Source: Thereva unica
Taxonomy: Eukaryota; Arthropoda; Insecta; Diptera; Therevidae
Length of the DNA: 64,000 nucleotides
Assembly: GCA_949987705.1 (NCBI GenBank)
Contig: OX465282.1
Location: 85,176,070-85,240,069, forward strand
Direction: 5' to 3'
Shown in pieces: positions 24,401 through 34,406 of this stretch. The stretch's first letter is position 1. Every line of letters starts with the position of its first letter. The notes below the pieces were generated by a model. It saw only the letters and a program-made list of their open reading frames with translations. It searched no databases and was not told the origin of the DNA. Made by a program: the position numbers and the translations under genes.

Positions 24401-27400
24401 TTGGAGTATTATTTTTAAAACACGCTGAAGGGATATTTAGTTTTTTTGATTATTATAGTTGCAAGGTTTAATACATCTTTTAGCTTTGTCGCCGAATTTA
24501 AAATGAAACCAACAAAATGGTTTATTATTATTATTATTGTATTTAGATCTATCACGGCTTCTACTTCTAGACCTTGACCTATGATGAAACTCATTATTCC
24601 TATTAAATGTAAGTTTCTTAATTAAATCTGTTAAATTTTCGATTTTATTTTCTAAATCATTAACCTTCTTAGCATAATCAATGTTATTTATATCAATACA
24701 TTTTTGGTTTACAAAAGGATTTGAAGAACAATCATTGATGGAAGAAGTATACTGAAATCTGGAACATTCGAAAATTTTATCTGCTAACATTAGAATATCT
24801 TGAATGTTTTGTTTGCCAGAGGACATCAATGCGATGTTAATACTAGGCGGTAATTTTCGCATCCAAAGTTTTCTAATTAGGTCTTTTCCTAAATCCGAAG
24901 ATGTTCCTGCAAGTATCTCCATTGATCTATAAAATTCCGATGGTTTTCGATCTCCCATCTCAGAATTGCATAATAATTGTTCCAACTTTTTCTCTTCAGA
25001 CTCTGTAAATCTTTGAATTAATGTTGTTTTTAATGCTTGGTATTTGTTCTCCGATGGTGGGTTTTGAATGAAATCCAATATATTCATTATGGTTTCTAAA
25101 GGAAGAGCTTGGATGACATGTTCGAATTTAGTCTCATCCAGTCTAATTCCTTTCGAGTTAAATTGGCTTTCTGTTAAAATAAACCATGCTTCTGGGCATG
25201 GAGACCAGAAAGTTGGTAGCTTAACAGCCGATGCACTGATATTCTCACTATCAACGTGCATTCTCTCACTATCACCACCTTGGACACTCATATTAATCAC
25301 AATTTTTTTAAATAAAACTCACGTAAAAAGAAGTTCAATAAAATTTCGACTTTACTTAAAAACTTCGCGATACTTTAAAATAACAACCGTGGACGTTCGC
25401 GAAAAGAGTCGATTAACACTCAAACTTAAATAAATTCCCGAAAATTATATTCAAGTTCTCACTTCCTGAAAAAAAAGAAAAATATTTGCAAAAGGAAATA
25501 AATTGAATTTTCACCACTACTAAATTATGTAAGTGTAATGTTCTTTTCTTTTGTGTAAGAAATTCTGTACAATTTAAATTTTAAAATTAAAGAAAAATAT
25601 TTAATCTTATATATTAATAGGCAAACAAAAAGTTTGTACACGCTAAGGCTTTTTTGTTCGTGGACCGATTTCGTTTAAATTTTCAGAAAATGTTCTTTTT
25701 ATGGCATAGTTTTGTAATAAGGAATTTCAACGAAATCGATTCACGAATAAAAAAGTTATAGCGATTTTAATTTTTCGAATTTTAAAAAGCCGTTGGAAAA
25801 TTTGAATTTTTTGTGAGCATCAACGTAGAGCTGAGTAGCCTACGATTGACACAAATGCCGTTTCAGTGAAGCGAATGAGAAACAGAGAAAAACAAGCGTT
25901 TGTGTAGATTTTTGGCGGCATAACTGACTTAAAAAAACTCGGTCACTTTGTGCGTGCATTTTTTTTATACTCTTTTGTGTATAGTATTATTGAGTTGTAT
26001 TGTTAGTCCATTCAAAACGCGCGTTATGGTGTTCCAAAATAACACCGTTAAGAAAATCGAACCCTAAACGTTTTGGGGTCGCTGATCACGAAAATCGAGG
26101 TCTTCGAAATGCCAAGACAACGACGGGGACGCTCGAATGTCGATTTTAGATCGCTTCGCGAAAATACTAGAAATCGCGTTAGAAATTTACGTAGTGCTAA
26201 TGAAATGAATGTTGTAAATAATGAATTGAATAGTGGTGTGAATGAAATGAATGTTGATGCATTTCATAATGAAATGTTTATTGATGGTGTTGCACCTTTA
26301 GAAATTTTGACTGATTCTTTTAAATGTGCTTTGAATGTTATTCCGGTTAATTTTGATTCGTTTTCGTGTGGTTCTTTTAGGCTGGCCGCACACGTACGAT
26401 TTCTGTGTTCGGTTTCCGTACTCGGACAACCGAATGCAGGAATTTCATACAAATAATTCTACTTACCGCGCACGTTCTTAAATATTCCGTTCGGAAACCA
26501 TTCCTGATATTCGGTTCGGAAGCCAGGACTTGCGTTCGGAATATCCGAACGGAAAAAAACCGAATGGCGTCATCCCGAACGCAGCGCTCACATACATTTT
26601 TGCTTAACCGGCGCACACGTCAGGAAATTTCCATTCGGAACCGCGCCAGTGCTGTGCCGAGTACATTTTATATTTTGTTGTATTTTGTGGCAGTATTTTT
26701 TGTCGATCCGTCGATTTTTGTCGATTCCTAATACAAAAAACCGAACGTCTGCGCTAAGTTCACGGAATCCCGAGTCGGAATTCCGAATTCGGAAACCGAA
26801 CACGGAAACCGTACGTGTGCGGCCAGCCTTAATATGAGTTGTCATTTTTGTCGTACCAAACATTTTCTGACTGAATTAACTTTACGTAATACTGAGGCAT
26901 TTTCATAAAGGCAAAGTTAATCTACCTCCACTTTCTCAAAATTACTTTTTCAATAATTTTTTTGATGGATTAACGTCCAATGAAAGTGGTATTAAAAATC
27001 GTTCTAAATTTTTTTTTGCAAATATTCGTTCGTATAATGCTGCCTTTGCAATGATTAGCTCTGAGTGTAATTTGTCAAATGACACTGCAAATGGAATATC
27101 ATTTTAAAATCCATAACATTTTCTATCACCGAACTGGTGCCTTAATTCCTGGCTATGGCCGACCTCCATGTTATGCACAATTGTATTTCTATGATGTAGA
27201 TACTGCTGCTAATCATAGAATAAATAGAAATGCGAATATTGAATGTAATATTGATATTATGCGTGAAATAGGTTTGAGTTAGATCGGATTAATCCTTTTG
27301 TTCACTCATTCAGGTCCATGTATGAATATTGTCAAAGACCTGAGAATATTGCAGCAGAAGTTTCTATGATCATAAAAGTTAATAACCAAGTTGATATTCG

Positions 27401-30400
27401 TCGTTTCAATGATGCTGTAGTAACTGATGTTGCTGCTATTTTCCACTACATAACCAAGCAAGACGTCATGGATGCGATTAAAAAAATCCTGGGAAATTTT
27501 AGATGCTCTGGAGCGACAATGGAAATATTTCATAGTAATTAAAAATTCGCCATTGCGTATAATTTTTTTTTTAAATAAAAATATCTAAATTGAATTTAAA
27601 TTCGAACAAATCGTGAATTTTATATATTTATTGTTTTTGTGACCGAATTTCGGTAACGGGGATCCCAACTAGTTAAAATAAATACTTGATCTCCTCAATA
27701 AAAATGAACCTCTTCTTTAAATTTTTCATCAAATGGATTTCTTTCTTCATTTTTCTTCCTTACTTCCTAAAATTTTTAAATTTTCTTCATAACTTCTTTC
27801 TTGATAAAATTTTCTTTCATAAAAATTCTTGATTCTTCTTTTTTCTTTTTTTGAAAAATTTCTTTGTTCTTCCAATGTCGGGGTCACCAATATGAAATGG
27901 GGTCGGACTAATTTTTGCCGTCTTCCCTCATTTCATAGCAATATATAAGGGATATATATATATTGCCAATAAAAACTATTACTTCACATCTTTTTATTTT
28001 TTGTTATTCTTTTATTTAAAATATTTATTTAATATTTATTTATTATTATATTTAATAGTTTAAGATTTTTATATTTTTTATTATGTCACATTAAATAATT
28101 ACATAACGTTTTTTTTATTAACTTATTATAGGAGACTTCCTTTTTGAATAAGCTCCTAACTAATACTCTTACAAATATTCAAAATAATTTTTAATATCAC
28201 AATATTTGTGTGGCTATGTTTTTAAAATTGATTCTGTGTACAGTGTATACATACGTGATATGGCAATCCAAATTCCCCAAGTGTATTTCATAGTAGTAGT
28301 GAGAATCCAAATTGTGACGTAACCAAAAACACTGTACTTAAAATTATTAGAACAGAAACTGAGTGGATACTTGAATAAAACTTATTACAACGAAAAACGT
28401 ATATACAAGTAGCGACTGCTACAGAGACCTCTAAACGACAGTTCAAAATGTACCATGCAGCCCTCGACACTATAACTTTACATCTTGGCTTGGTAGGCCC
28501 GATAATATTAGTCCATCCCTTTCAGGACAGCTTCCAAAGGACACCACGAGGAGGTTATGATCGCACTACCACCAGCCCGATATATTTGTGTCACGTGCGT
28601 ATTTAAATATTGGTTTTATTATAAATGTTCCTCCCCCTATCTCGTTGGTGACTAACATACCATACTGCGCAATGATAAAGTTAGACCATATGCTGGAAAA
28701 AAGTGATAAGAGACGCAAGAACTAATTCCGTGGGCAATATTTTCAACAAGTGGGTTCAATTGTTGGCATACTATAGCGATATTTAAACACTAGCTAGATC
28801 CACCATAGCGATGAAAGGAGCCGTCATATCACCAGACAGAGCATTGCGGCACGTGCGTATATAAATATTTAAATACACTACATGTTGATCCATCTATCTC
28901 GCTGGTGACTGACCAACCAAATGCTTAATTTCTTCAAAACGTTGATTTCAAGCCCATTAAACACGACATACTTAAACACTAATAATCCATCGTTGCTGGA
29001 TATATTTTTTATGTCCAATGTTGAGAACGTTCTATTCCATAATCATATCAACCCTCCTAGTTATCTCGATTATGACATCCTGTAACTTTCCCTTAATTTT
29101 ATAGTAAAAAACACTCAGCAGAAATTGTTTTCGTATCGTGATTACAAGTCCATCGCTGCCCCAGCACTACAATCGGTTACAGCGGAGTTCAGAATAGGCC
29201 TGAATAACTTCCACCTTACGTAAAGCGAAAGTGCAGTTCTTTGCGTCCAAACTTAGTCTTAATTTGCGCGTAAAGAAACTTTGGACCAACGTTAAACACC
29301 ATGGCCATGGTAATGAAGGTGAAGTTAATCTCAACATTAGCACTAACGAGTAAAAGAAATATTTTATATTTGTATACACGAAGATCTTCATTGCTTAATA
29401 CCAACTAATAAGTACGTACTGGTCTATTTTGTTTTCGCAATTTTGATCACACGGAAGTTCATAAAGCTTTCTATTAAATTTGAATCAGTTGGTCCAGACA
29501 ATCTCCCATACATTTTCCTAAAGTTGATTTTTCCTCTGATTCTCCCCTATGTCACATAAGGGGTGTTTTTTTAGGAGGTTTGTTTTTTCAATAGGGATTA
29601 CTCTATTATCTGACTATTGTTTTGACAGTTCAAAGTGACGTCTCTACTCAGTAGTGCTTGGCAAATCATCATGAATAGGTTAACTCCAGAACAACGCTTC
29701 CAAATCGTGGAAATTTATTTTCAAAAACAGTGTTCAATTAAAAATGTTTATAGATCACTTCGTGAATTTTATGGTGCACATAATCGTCCGTCAGAGACCA
29801 CCATAAAGAACGTAATTACCAAATTTCGGTCTACATTCACTCTTTTGGATGCCAAGCCACCGACAAGAATGAGAAGAGTGCACGTGAAACAATGGACTTA
29901 TTGAAAGAAGCTTTCAACGACAACATTATTTCGAGAAATGGTCCGGTGAATTGGCCTCCGCGTTCGTGCGATTTAACGCCACTCGATTACTTTTTGTGGG
30001 GATACGTCAAGTCATTGGTTTATGTGGATAAACCTCAATCGATTGACGCTTTAGAAACCAATATTCAACCTGTCATTGCTGATATACGCCCTCAAATGCT
30101 TGAAAAAGTGGTCGAAAATTGGACCTCCAGAATGACCTTTGTGAGAAGTAGTCGTGGTGGCCATTTGCCCGAAATCATATTTAAATGTTAAATGCCATAA
30201 AATTATCTTTCGAATAAAAAAAAATTTTTTTCATTTCATAATTTGCACATGTGTTTTATTTAAAATTTAAATCGGCAACCTCTTAAAAAAACACCGTTTA
30301 CATACATATATTTGCCTCAATGGTACTTTCCTTGTCAGTGGAAAAACTAAAAGTTATCGCAGTAGCTAAGTACAAATCTCCGTATATCTCCGCCGATTAT

Positions 30401-32253
30401 CGTCCTTTATTATATATACTATACCCCTTAGGCAAATTAATGTCATGGTAAATCAATGGGCACTTTGAAATGTGGCCCAGTTGTCTCATGCGAGTTAGTT
30501 ACAATAGCTGCTTCGTTAAATCATTTTATAAAATTTTAATACAGCTAAAGCTATATAACTTGCGCAGACTCGTTTCCGCAAAAGCAATAGTTATGATACC
30601 GCACTGCAGAGAGTGACAACCGATCTTCGAATGGCTCTTGAATCCGATGTTATTGCTTTTCTTGTGCAACAATGATTTCATACTACGGCTTGAACAATTC
30701 TGATCCGGAGATATTTTCGGATTTAGCATCAAATGCTGAAGTAGAGGATTTGTTTTCTATGTTAGACTTCTCTACAGTACACAGCCAGAAGTGCTTAAGT
30801 GCAAAATATGGGTTTCGAGGAAATCGCCCTGAAAGATTTTTTTAGATACAGAATTGGGCACAAAAGCACTTGCCGGTCCGATAACTCAGCAGCTCAGTTT
30901 AAGACAAGAATTATAACAATGATTAAGAATATAATACTTAATACAAAAATGCAATAAACTCAAAATCGTCAAATTTGCACTTAAGCACTCCTGGCTGTGT
31001 ACTGTATTATATGCCCTGTAGAGGAAGCAGAATAATATGACGTGGTTTCTGATGATCAATTTAAGCCAGGGATGGGTAAAGTCCAACGTCTAAATTGTAT
31101 TTTATGGTAAACCATGTCATTCTTAACATAAAGAGCAATACTTCTGGGCGGGAAGGTTGTTCACTAAAGTATACCCTGACACTTGGTAATGTCTTAAGTA
31201 AAAATAAGGTGATATTTAGATTTCAGTTAATACGAAAATGCGACAAACTAAAAAAAAATTTAATGGTTCTTCCGCGGCTTTGTACATAAGAAAGAGGACG
31301 GCGAAATTAATGTAGTAACGTAAATAGAACCATAATTTTTGTTAGCTGATTCATTATTAGAACATTTCCACCTACAACCTTTAAACTGAAATATCTCTAG
31401 GATTATCGCGAGTGAAATATCATATATTTTCCTCCGTTACTACTGATTTTATCATGATAATAACATTACACTTTTAAAGAAATAATGATTTGTTTTAGAT
31501 TATGTACAGAAGTGATAGATAATTTTGATCCAAAAATTTGCAATCAACACCTTCAGGAATGCTTAAAAAGAGTTTTATGCTGCTATGATGAGCTTGACCT
31601 CAACAATAAATCCAGCCTAAATCTGCGACAGAAACAAAATCGCAGTTTTATTGAAGCTTTGTATCAAATATTTAACTTAGGTTCTCCTGAAGCACTTCAA
31701 AGAAGCTTGATTTTAGAAAAAGAAATAAGGTATTCACAGCTACCTGGCCCAATAATCAAAATATTGAATTCAATGTTACTTTCAGGGATTCAACATTTAA
31801 TTTAGCCCAAAAAATATCACTGGAATATTTTAGGGGAAATTTTTACCAAGCAATAACTAGAATAAAGGAACTGCCGCATCTGCTTTGTGCTGTAGCGTCT
31901 TTACAAATGCCTCTTTTAAGAAAGTTACTGCTGAACATATTTTTTTTTAAATAAATTTATTGTGAATTTATATAATTTTTAGGCAAATGCTGCTCCGCTT
32001 TTCTCATGCTTTCAACAGCAAAACGCTTGTTGTTCCAATTTCGTGGATAAAGGATCTTTTACTATATTCAACTTTAGATAAGGTTTTAGAAGACTGCGAA
32101 TTTTATAATATCGAATTAGTAACAGATAAAAAAGGAATTAAATTTTCTAAACAAAATTTTGATTCGATAAAAACTGCAAATCATGAAACTTTTGTTGATG
32201 AGAAGTTAAATGATATTTATTTACCTGAAGTGTTATTATTGAAAAAATTGTAA
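16114..32253 (+). CDS. SAC3D1: SAC3/GANP domain protein, SAC3D1-like
   Basis: Member of the SAC3/GANP/THP3 family. SAC3D1 in mammals is linked to centrosome and spindle function, and larger relatives export mRNA. Six exons in phase: 16114-16172, 16274-16444, 17206-17367, 31499-31729, 31786-31923 and 31983-32253, giving 343 residues. Signatures in order are [20 protein letters not shown] at the N-terminus, [51 protein letters not shown], the SAC3 helical block [16 protein letters not shown], and a C-terminal segment with [20 protein letters not shown]. All splice joins restore conserved residues. Intron 3 is about 14.1 kb and packed with mobile elements. Orthology at family level is clear; the exact orthologue name is inferred from size. 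Confidence 0.88.
16461..17161. mobile_element. Foldback MITE with about 245-bp arms in SAC3D1 intron 2
   Basis: The arms (to about 16,706, and from about 16,917) are near-identical inverted copies ending in GGTAATACTACAGTATACC. AATATT stands on both sides (16,455-16,460 and 17,162-17,167) and may be the target duplication, though it is itself palindromic. The loop holds a GCCTGCCTG-type simple repeat at about 16,703-16,741. Non-coding. Confidence 0.85.
17368..18364. other. SAC3D1 intron 3, first kilobase
   Basis: AT-rich intron sequence. No mobile-element end, gene or RNA recognised. Confidence 0.5.
18365..19255. mobile_element. MITE with AAGGGTATTCATTTCA ends, split by a retroposon
   Basis: Both termini carry AAGGGTATTCATTTCA in inverted orientation. 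The interior is full of CGTAGTT-like motifs that are inverted between halves. A poly(A)-tailed retroposon sits inside. No convincing target duplication, so no superfamily is assigned. Confidence 0.7.
18395..18814 (-). mobile_element. Poly(A) retroposon (LINE 3' end or SINE) in the MITE
   Basis: A run of about 28 T at 18,393-18,420 is the poly(A) tail of a minus-strand insertion. TTTGTAGTTT stands on both sides (18,385-18,394 and 18,815-18,824), a target-primed duplication partly merged with the tail. The body is GC-richer than its surroundings and lacks a recognisable open frame, as in a 5'-truncated LINE 3' untranslated region. Confidence 0.65.
19256..19690. other. SAC3D1 intron 3, unassigned stretch
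   Basis: No feature recognised, apart from a GC-richer segment at about 19,660-19,730 that may be 5' sequence of the following LINE fragment. Confidence 0.4.
19691..20110 (+). pseudogene. LINE endonuclease N-terminal fragment
   Basis: One frame reads [26 protein letters not shown] and VVYCPSFS. This is typical of the early part of CR1/Jockey-type endonuclease domains (G.A.Y.. then L...I.V then YRPPS). Stops precede and follow. Low-grade remnant. Confidence 0.5.
20111..20802. repeat. GC-richer stretch with a degenerate internal duplication
   Basis: Two segments, about 20,266-20,370 and 20,580-20,700, share a pattern (a GGGAAGC/GGTCTG block, then TGCTC, CCAATTC and CCCCTCC blocks) and appear to be diverged copies of one unit. 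No coding signal. It ends where the gypsy LTR begins. Confidence 0.35.
20803..21288 (-). repeat. 3' LTR of gypsy copy 1, outer end truncated
   Basis: Read on the minus strand it starts TGTAGCAGTCGCTACTTG. It is preceded by a purine-rich AAGGGGGAGTTA that serves as polypurine tract (about 21,289-21,300). It matches the 5' LTR nearly exactly, except that the terminal part is missing. Confidence 0.9.
21382..24440 (-). pseudogene. pol: gypsy pol polyprotein (PR-RT-RNaseH-INT), frameshifted by a 16-bp deletion
   Basis: The protease motif [11 protein letters not shown] is followed by RT blocks ([39 protein letters not shown]). Compared with copy 2, 16 bp are missing near 23,485, just before the catalytic [10 protein letters not shown], so the frame shifts there. 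The downstream part (start 23,484) is fully open: RT palm, RNase H ([23 protein letters not shown]), integrase with zinc-binding H and C residues ([18 protein letters not shown]), catalytic D-D-E segments ([23 protein letters not shown]) and a C-terminal GPF-like module (YEGPFKV). Expressed by -1 frameshifting from gag. Dead in this copy. Confidence 0.93.
24437..25291 (-). CDS. gag: gypsy Gag protein
   Basis: 284 residues from ATG (MSVQGGDS). The N-terminal capsid-like part contains [17 protein letters not shown] and FEHVIQALP, shared with copy 2. The C-terminus is rich in RSRSRS and ends with a cysteine-histidine block [18 protein letters not shown], a variant knuckle common in arthropod gypsy elements. 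It would package element RNA in cytoplasmic particles. The stop codon directly follows a slippery heptamer. Confidence 0.9.
   Translation of the reverse strand: MSVQGGDSERMHVDSENISASAVKLPTFWSPCPEAWFILTESQFNSKGIRLDETKFEHVIQALPLETIMNILDFIQNPPSENKYQALKTTLIQRFTESEEKKLEQLLCNSEMGDRKPSEFYRSMEILAGTSSDLGKDLIRKLWMRKLPPSINIALMSSGKQNIQDILMLADKIFECSRFQYTSSINDCSSNPFVNQKCIDINNIDYAKKVNDLENKIENLTDLIKKLTFNRNNEFHHRSRSRSRSRDRSKYNNNNNKPFCWFHFKFGDKAKRCIKPCNYNNQKN
24440..24446 (-). promoter_or_regulatory. -1 ribosomal frameshift site A AAA AAC (gypsy copy 1)
   Basis: On the minus strand the last gag codons are caa-aaa-aac-taa, giving the classic slippery heptamer A_AAA_AAC in the gag frame right before the stop. 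The pol frame is -1 and open from here into the protease. The same heptamer stands at the same place in copy 2. Confidence 0.85.
26109..27541 (+). pseudogene. Helitron-like N-terminal domain, interrupted
   Basis: The frame starts [13 protein letters not shown] and carries FSCGSF up to the MITE. After the MITE come [56 protein letters not shown] and YAQLYFYD. These are hallmarks of the Helitron_like_N domain. A frameshift near 27,280 separates [10 protein letters not shown] from [14 protein letters not shown]. It then runs into an open segment ending IFHSN that does not continue into the Rep domain. Confidence 0.8.
26381..26829. mobile_element. PIF/Harbinger-like MITE with GGCTGGCCGCACACGTACG ends
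   Basis: 449 bp with inverted ends GGCTGGCCGCACACGTACG. TTA stands on both sides, the 3-bp duplication (TWA) expected of PIF/Harbinger. Internal GTTCGG / CCGAAC motifs are abundant. It interrupts the zinc-finger block of the Helitron frame, and removing it restores that frame. Youngest insertion in this nest. Confidence 0.85.
27878..27890 (-). promoter_or_regulatory. Primer binding site, gypsy copy 1
   Basis: TGGTGACCCCGAC on the minus strand, 2-3 nt after the end of the 5' LTR. It begins with TGG, the complement of a tRNA CCA end. Copy 2 has nearly the same site. Confidence 0.8.
27893..28423 (-). repeat. 5' LTR of gypsy copy 1
   Basis: 531 bp, starting TGTAGCAGTCGCTAC and ending in CA before the primer site. 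It contains the promoter region and an AT-rich body. It defines the true LTR end that the 3' copy lacks. Confidence 0.9.
28424..29110. repeat. SAC3D1 intron 3 stretch with a diverged duplication
   Basis: A segment with CACGTGCGTAT, TAAATATT, CTATCTCG and TGGTGACTGAC blocks occurs near 28,590-28,655 and again near 28,850-28,910. This suggests an old tandem duplication of about 260 bp. No coding signal. Confidence 0.4.
29111..30870 (+). pseudogene. CR1-like LINE RT fragment, split by a mariner
   Basis: RT sequence reads [11 protein letters not shown] and [10 protein letters not shown] up to 29,556. After the mariner it continues with [11 protein letters not shown] and SADYRPL, then [14 protein letters not shown] and [13 protein letters not shown] near 30,560-30,660. 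These are the early RT blocks of CR1-type LINEs in the correct order. Several stops and frameshifts; no YADD box. Confidence 0.7.
29559..30299 (+). mobile_element. Deleted mariner-like element
   Basis: 741 bp with inverted ends containing GGTGTTTTTTTAGGAGGTT (right end slightly diverged) and TA on both sides. The transposase start is open ([16 protein letters not shown], a helix-turn-helix; 29,671 on). Then comes a jump near 29,850-29,890 to the C-terminal part [20 protein letters not shown] with the third catalytic Asp (to 30,191). The central catalytic region is deleted, so it can only move with help from another copy. Confidence 0.9.
30871..31498. other. SAC3D1 intron 3, last part
   Basis: No gene seen. 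Two segments containing GCACTTAAGCACTTCTGGCTG-like sequence occur in opposite orientation near 30,780 and 30,980 (each about 20 bp), probably a small foldback repeat. The normal acceptor TTGTTTTAG closes the intron. Confidence 0.4.
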
Positions 32254-33060
32254 TTGTATATATTATGTAAATACAATAGTTTTTTGCGCTACGAAATATA
32301 ACTTTATAAATTGAAAAGTAATCTGGAGAATATGATTTAACTTGAAAAGGTACCGATAAAGAACTGTTAAAAAGTGGCGTTTACTATTCTAATGCCAAAG
32401 GTAAGTCATGTATGTATATTAGTTACGTAATCATAAAACAAAGTGTTTGTACAGGAAATGTTATTTTTCGAATTACAAAAACTAATATTTGTTTAACCCA
32501 CGGACAGGACAAGTAAGTCTTCTATTGTTACTGAAAAATAGATTATTTGATCTGTCAGTTTATTATATACTAGCTGGAACTAGGTGCGCCTCGCTGCACC
32601 CATAAGCCAATGGTATGGCGTGCGCCAAAACAAATGGAAATCTCAAAATCGATGGGCAGTGAGAGTCTCAAATCCTACCACGAGAGTGCATTCATAAAGA
32701 AAAGTGTAATTCCTTTCGTTTAAAAACCCTCACTTGCTTTGTCTTCTGCTCTTTGGCTCTCGTCGTGGTCAGATAATATGAGGGAGTGTTTTTCCCCGTA
32801 AATGAATTTCGAAGAGGAAATTACAATGCACGTCCGCTTGCATTTTATCCATTCACGAAATTTTAATGTGTGTGAAATGTTTAAATGTTGTGTTTATAAT
32901 TCCAATTCTTTTGTACGCGCTATAGCTTCCGTTTATTTTGCAGTTTAGGTGATGAGAATTTTAATAAACAGTAGGAGACACTAAGGACTTTTTTTCGTAT
33001 TATTGATTCCGAATAATATCGATGCTATCGATTGGGATTTCGCCATTTGAAACGTTCAAA
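32254..33060. other. Region downstream of SAC3D1; possible 5' end of a repeat
   Basis: The sequence ACTAGCTGGAACTAGGTGCG near 32,573 resembles the start of a widespread insect repeat that begins ACTAGCTG and ends TTTATAATATTAGTA. The matching end occurs at about 38,740, so 32.6-38.7 kb may be one composite element. This is inference. Confidence 0.4.
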
Positions 33061-33117
33061 AGTTGGTTTTTTCAAAACTGTTCCATAGATATGATGCTTT
33101 CAAGCATGCATCCGTTC

Positions 33118-33494
33118 AGCTCATTGGCCATTCGTACACGAGGGATCATGGTTCCGGAGCAAAAGCTTTTTTTGGGCAAGGGAGGCGTGCGGGGATGAAA
33201 TAAGTGGAGAGTTTCGTGCTTCGGTGGAGACTTTTGTGCTCCTGCTTTTGGCCATCCAGAACCAAAAGCGTTGCTGCAAGTTTCCTGAAAATACACGGAG
33301 CACTAGCAAAGGAAGCAGCTTTTGTGTTGCTACGCAATGATTATTTGTATTAGTTAAAATGTCAAATTTTTGATTCAATCATCGAAAATCACACAAAAGT
33401 TGCTTCCTTTGCTATTGCTCCGTGTATTTTCAGGAAACTTGCAGCAAAGCTTTTGGTTGCAGGAGCATGATCCCTCGTGTATGAATGGCCATTT
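33118..33494. repeat. Inverted duplication of Helitron helicase sequence
   Basis: The block containing ACGAGGGATCATG, GGAAGCAGCTTTTGTGTTG and CACGGAGCACTAGCAAAGGA on the left recurs inverted on the right (from about 33,397), around a short AT-rich centre near 33,345-33,390. The left arm has extra sequence. Confidence 0.7.
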
Positions 33495-33953
33495 GAATGC
33501 TTTGATCGAAGTATAACAGGCAAAGTTGATCGAAAATCCCCTGCAAGTAGTGTCAGAGCGCCTACCATGGATTGGTTTTTCCTCGGAAATCTCGTAAAGC
33601 TTTGCCATGCGCTTCGACCGATTTTTTATAGGCCATGGTGCGTTCGTCCCAAAATAATAATTTTGCACAGATGTGACAATACAGGAGCTTTTCCTGATGT
33701 TACATGTAGGTGTTTCTAGTTGGATCAAATTCCATAGGAACTTGGGTGCTGAATACACTAAACATCCACCATCAAGTAGCGTTGATGCAATTCCCGATGA
33801 TGTCACTGCAAGTGTTATATCATTCTGCATTCGAATCGACACCAAAACTAAATTGATAAGAACTGTTTTGCTTGTACCGCCTGGAGCATGTAGAAAAAAA
33901 AATATTTCCTTTGGCAGTGGCAGGACTTTGCCGTTAAATTTTTTTATCAACAA
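33375..33953 (-). pseudogene. Helitron PIF1-like helicase fragment
   Basis: Minus-strand frame with FFFLHAPGGTSKTVLINLVL, a Walker A variant (GGTSKT where the family has GGTGKT), then AVTSSGIASTLLDGG and ETPTCNIRKSS. This is the well-known start of Helitron PIF1-type helicases. After about 100 residues the reading frame is lost, and later pieces (APWPIKNRSK) are recognisable only in part. Not functional. Confidence 0.8.
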
Positions 33954-34008
33954 CTAATTGTGTTGTTTGAGTTTCCACGAAAAATTTTAACTGAATTATG
34001 TTGAATTG

Positions 34009-34406
34009 CTGGGGGGTCTTGACTCCTGGACTTTGGGTTTTAATATTCTTAAACTGCTCTCCACATCATAATAGTTTATACGGATATTTAAATAAACTAT
34101 TTCATTAAGTATTTATTTTAAATTATTTTTATTTGATTTATTTTTGAGTATTATATTTTTTAATTAGTTTAATTTTAAACTGCAAAACTTTCTCTTAAAA
34201 ACGGTTAAAATATACAACCGGAAGTTTTTTAAATTAAAATAAAAACTTCTAACTAATACTGCGATAAGTTATGTTAGATTAGTTCAATTACAATTTCAAT
34301 ACTCATACATTTCTATTTTTTTATTTTACATGTCAATGAATTCGTGTATCTATGTTTTTATACATTCAACACTTGTACAGTGTAAGCGTACGTGATTGTG
34401 ATTTCT
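34009..34406 (-). repeat. Partial gypsy LTR of the copy 2 family
   Basis: Read on the minus strand it matches the 3' three-quarters of the LTR at 47,533-48,054, including ATCACAATCACGTACGCTTA, ATTCGTGTA and CTATTATG.TGTGGAG blocks. The 5' quarter is missing at an abrupt junction with LINE sequence. No internal retrotransposon sequence is next to it. Confidence 0.8.

Larger units (their letters stand above)
25605..27672 (+). mobile_element. Helitron fragment/derivative nested in gypsy leader
   Basis: The left edge starts TCTTATATATTAATAGGCAA, preceded by A. The right edge ends CTAG (27,669-27,672), followed by T. This is the expected insertion between A and T. A short palindrome ACCGAATTTCGGT lies about 16 bp before the CTAG end, like the Helitron 3' hairpin. 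It encodes the N-terminal Rep-associated domain but no rolling-circle HUH motif or helicase, so it is an internally deleted copy. A MITE is nested inside. Confidence 0.8.
20803..28423 (-). mobile_element. Ty3/gypsy LTR retrotransposon, copy 1, antisense in SAC3D1 intron
   Basis: Complete layout on the minus strand: 5' LTR, primer site, leader (with a nested Helitron), gag, pol (protease, RT, RNase H, integrase), polypurine tract and 3' LTR. No envelope gene. The two LTRs differ over their shared part by only one substitution and one AT-repeat length difference, so the insertion is recent. The outer end of the 3' LTR lacks about 55 bp present in the 5' LTR, and no target duplication was found. 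A 16-bp deletion in the RT breaks pol. Confidence 0.93.

Noticed and set aside
26377..26863. Open frames across the Helitron/MITE region on both strands
   Set aside because: They translate the inverted repeats of the PIF/Harbinger-like MITE and are not genes.
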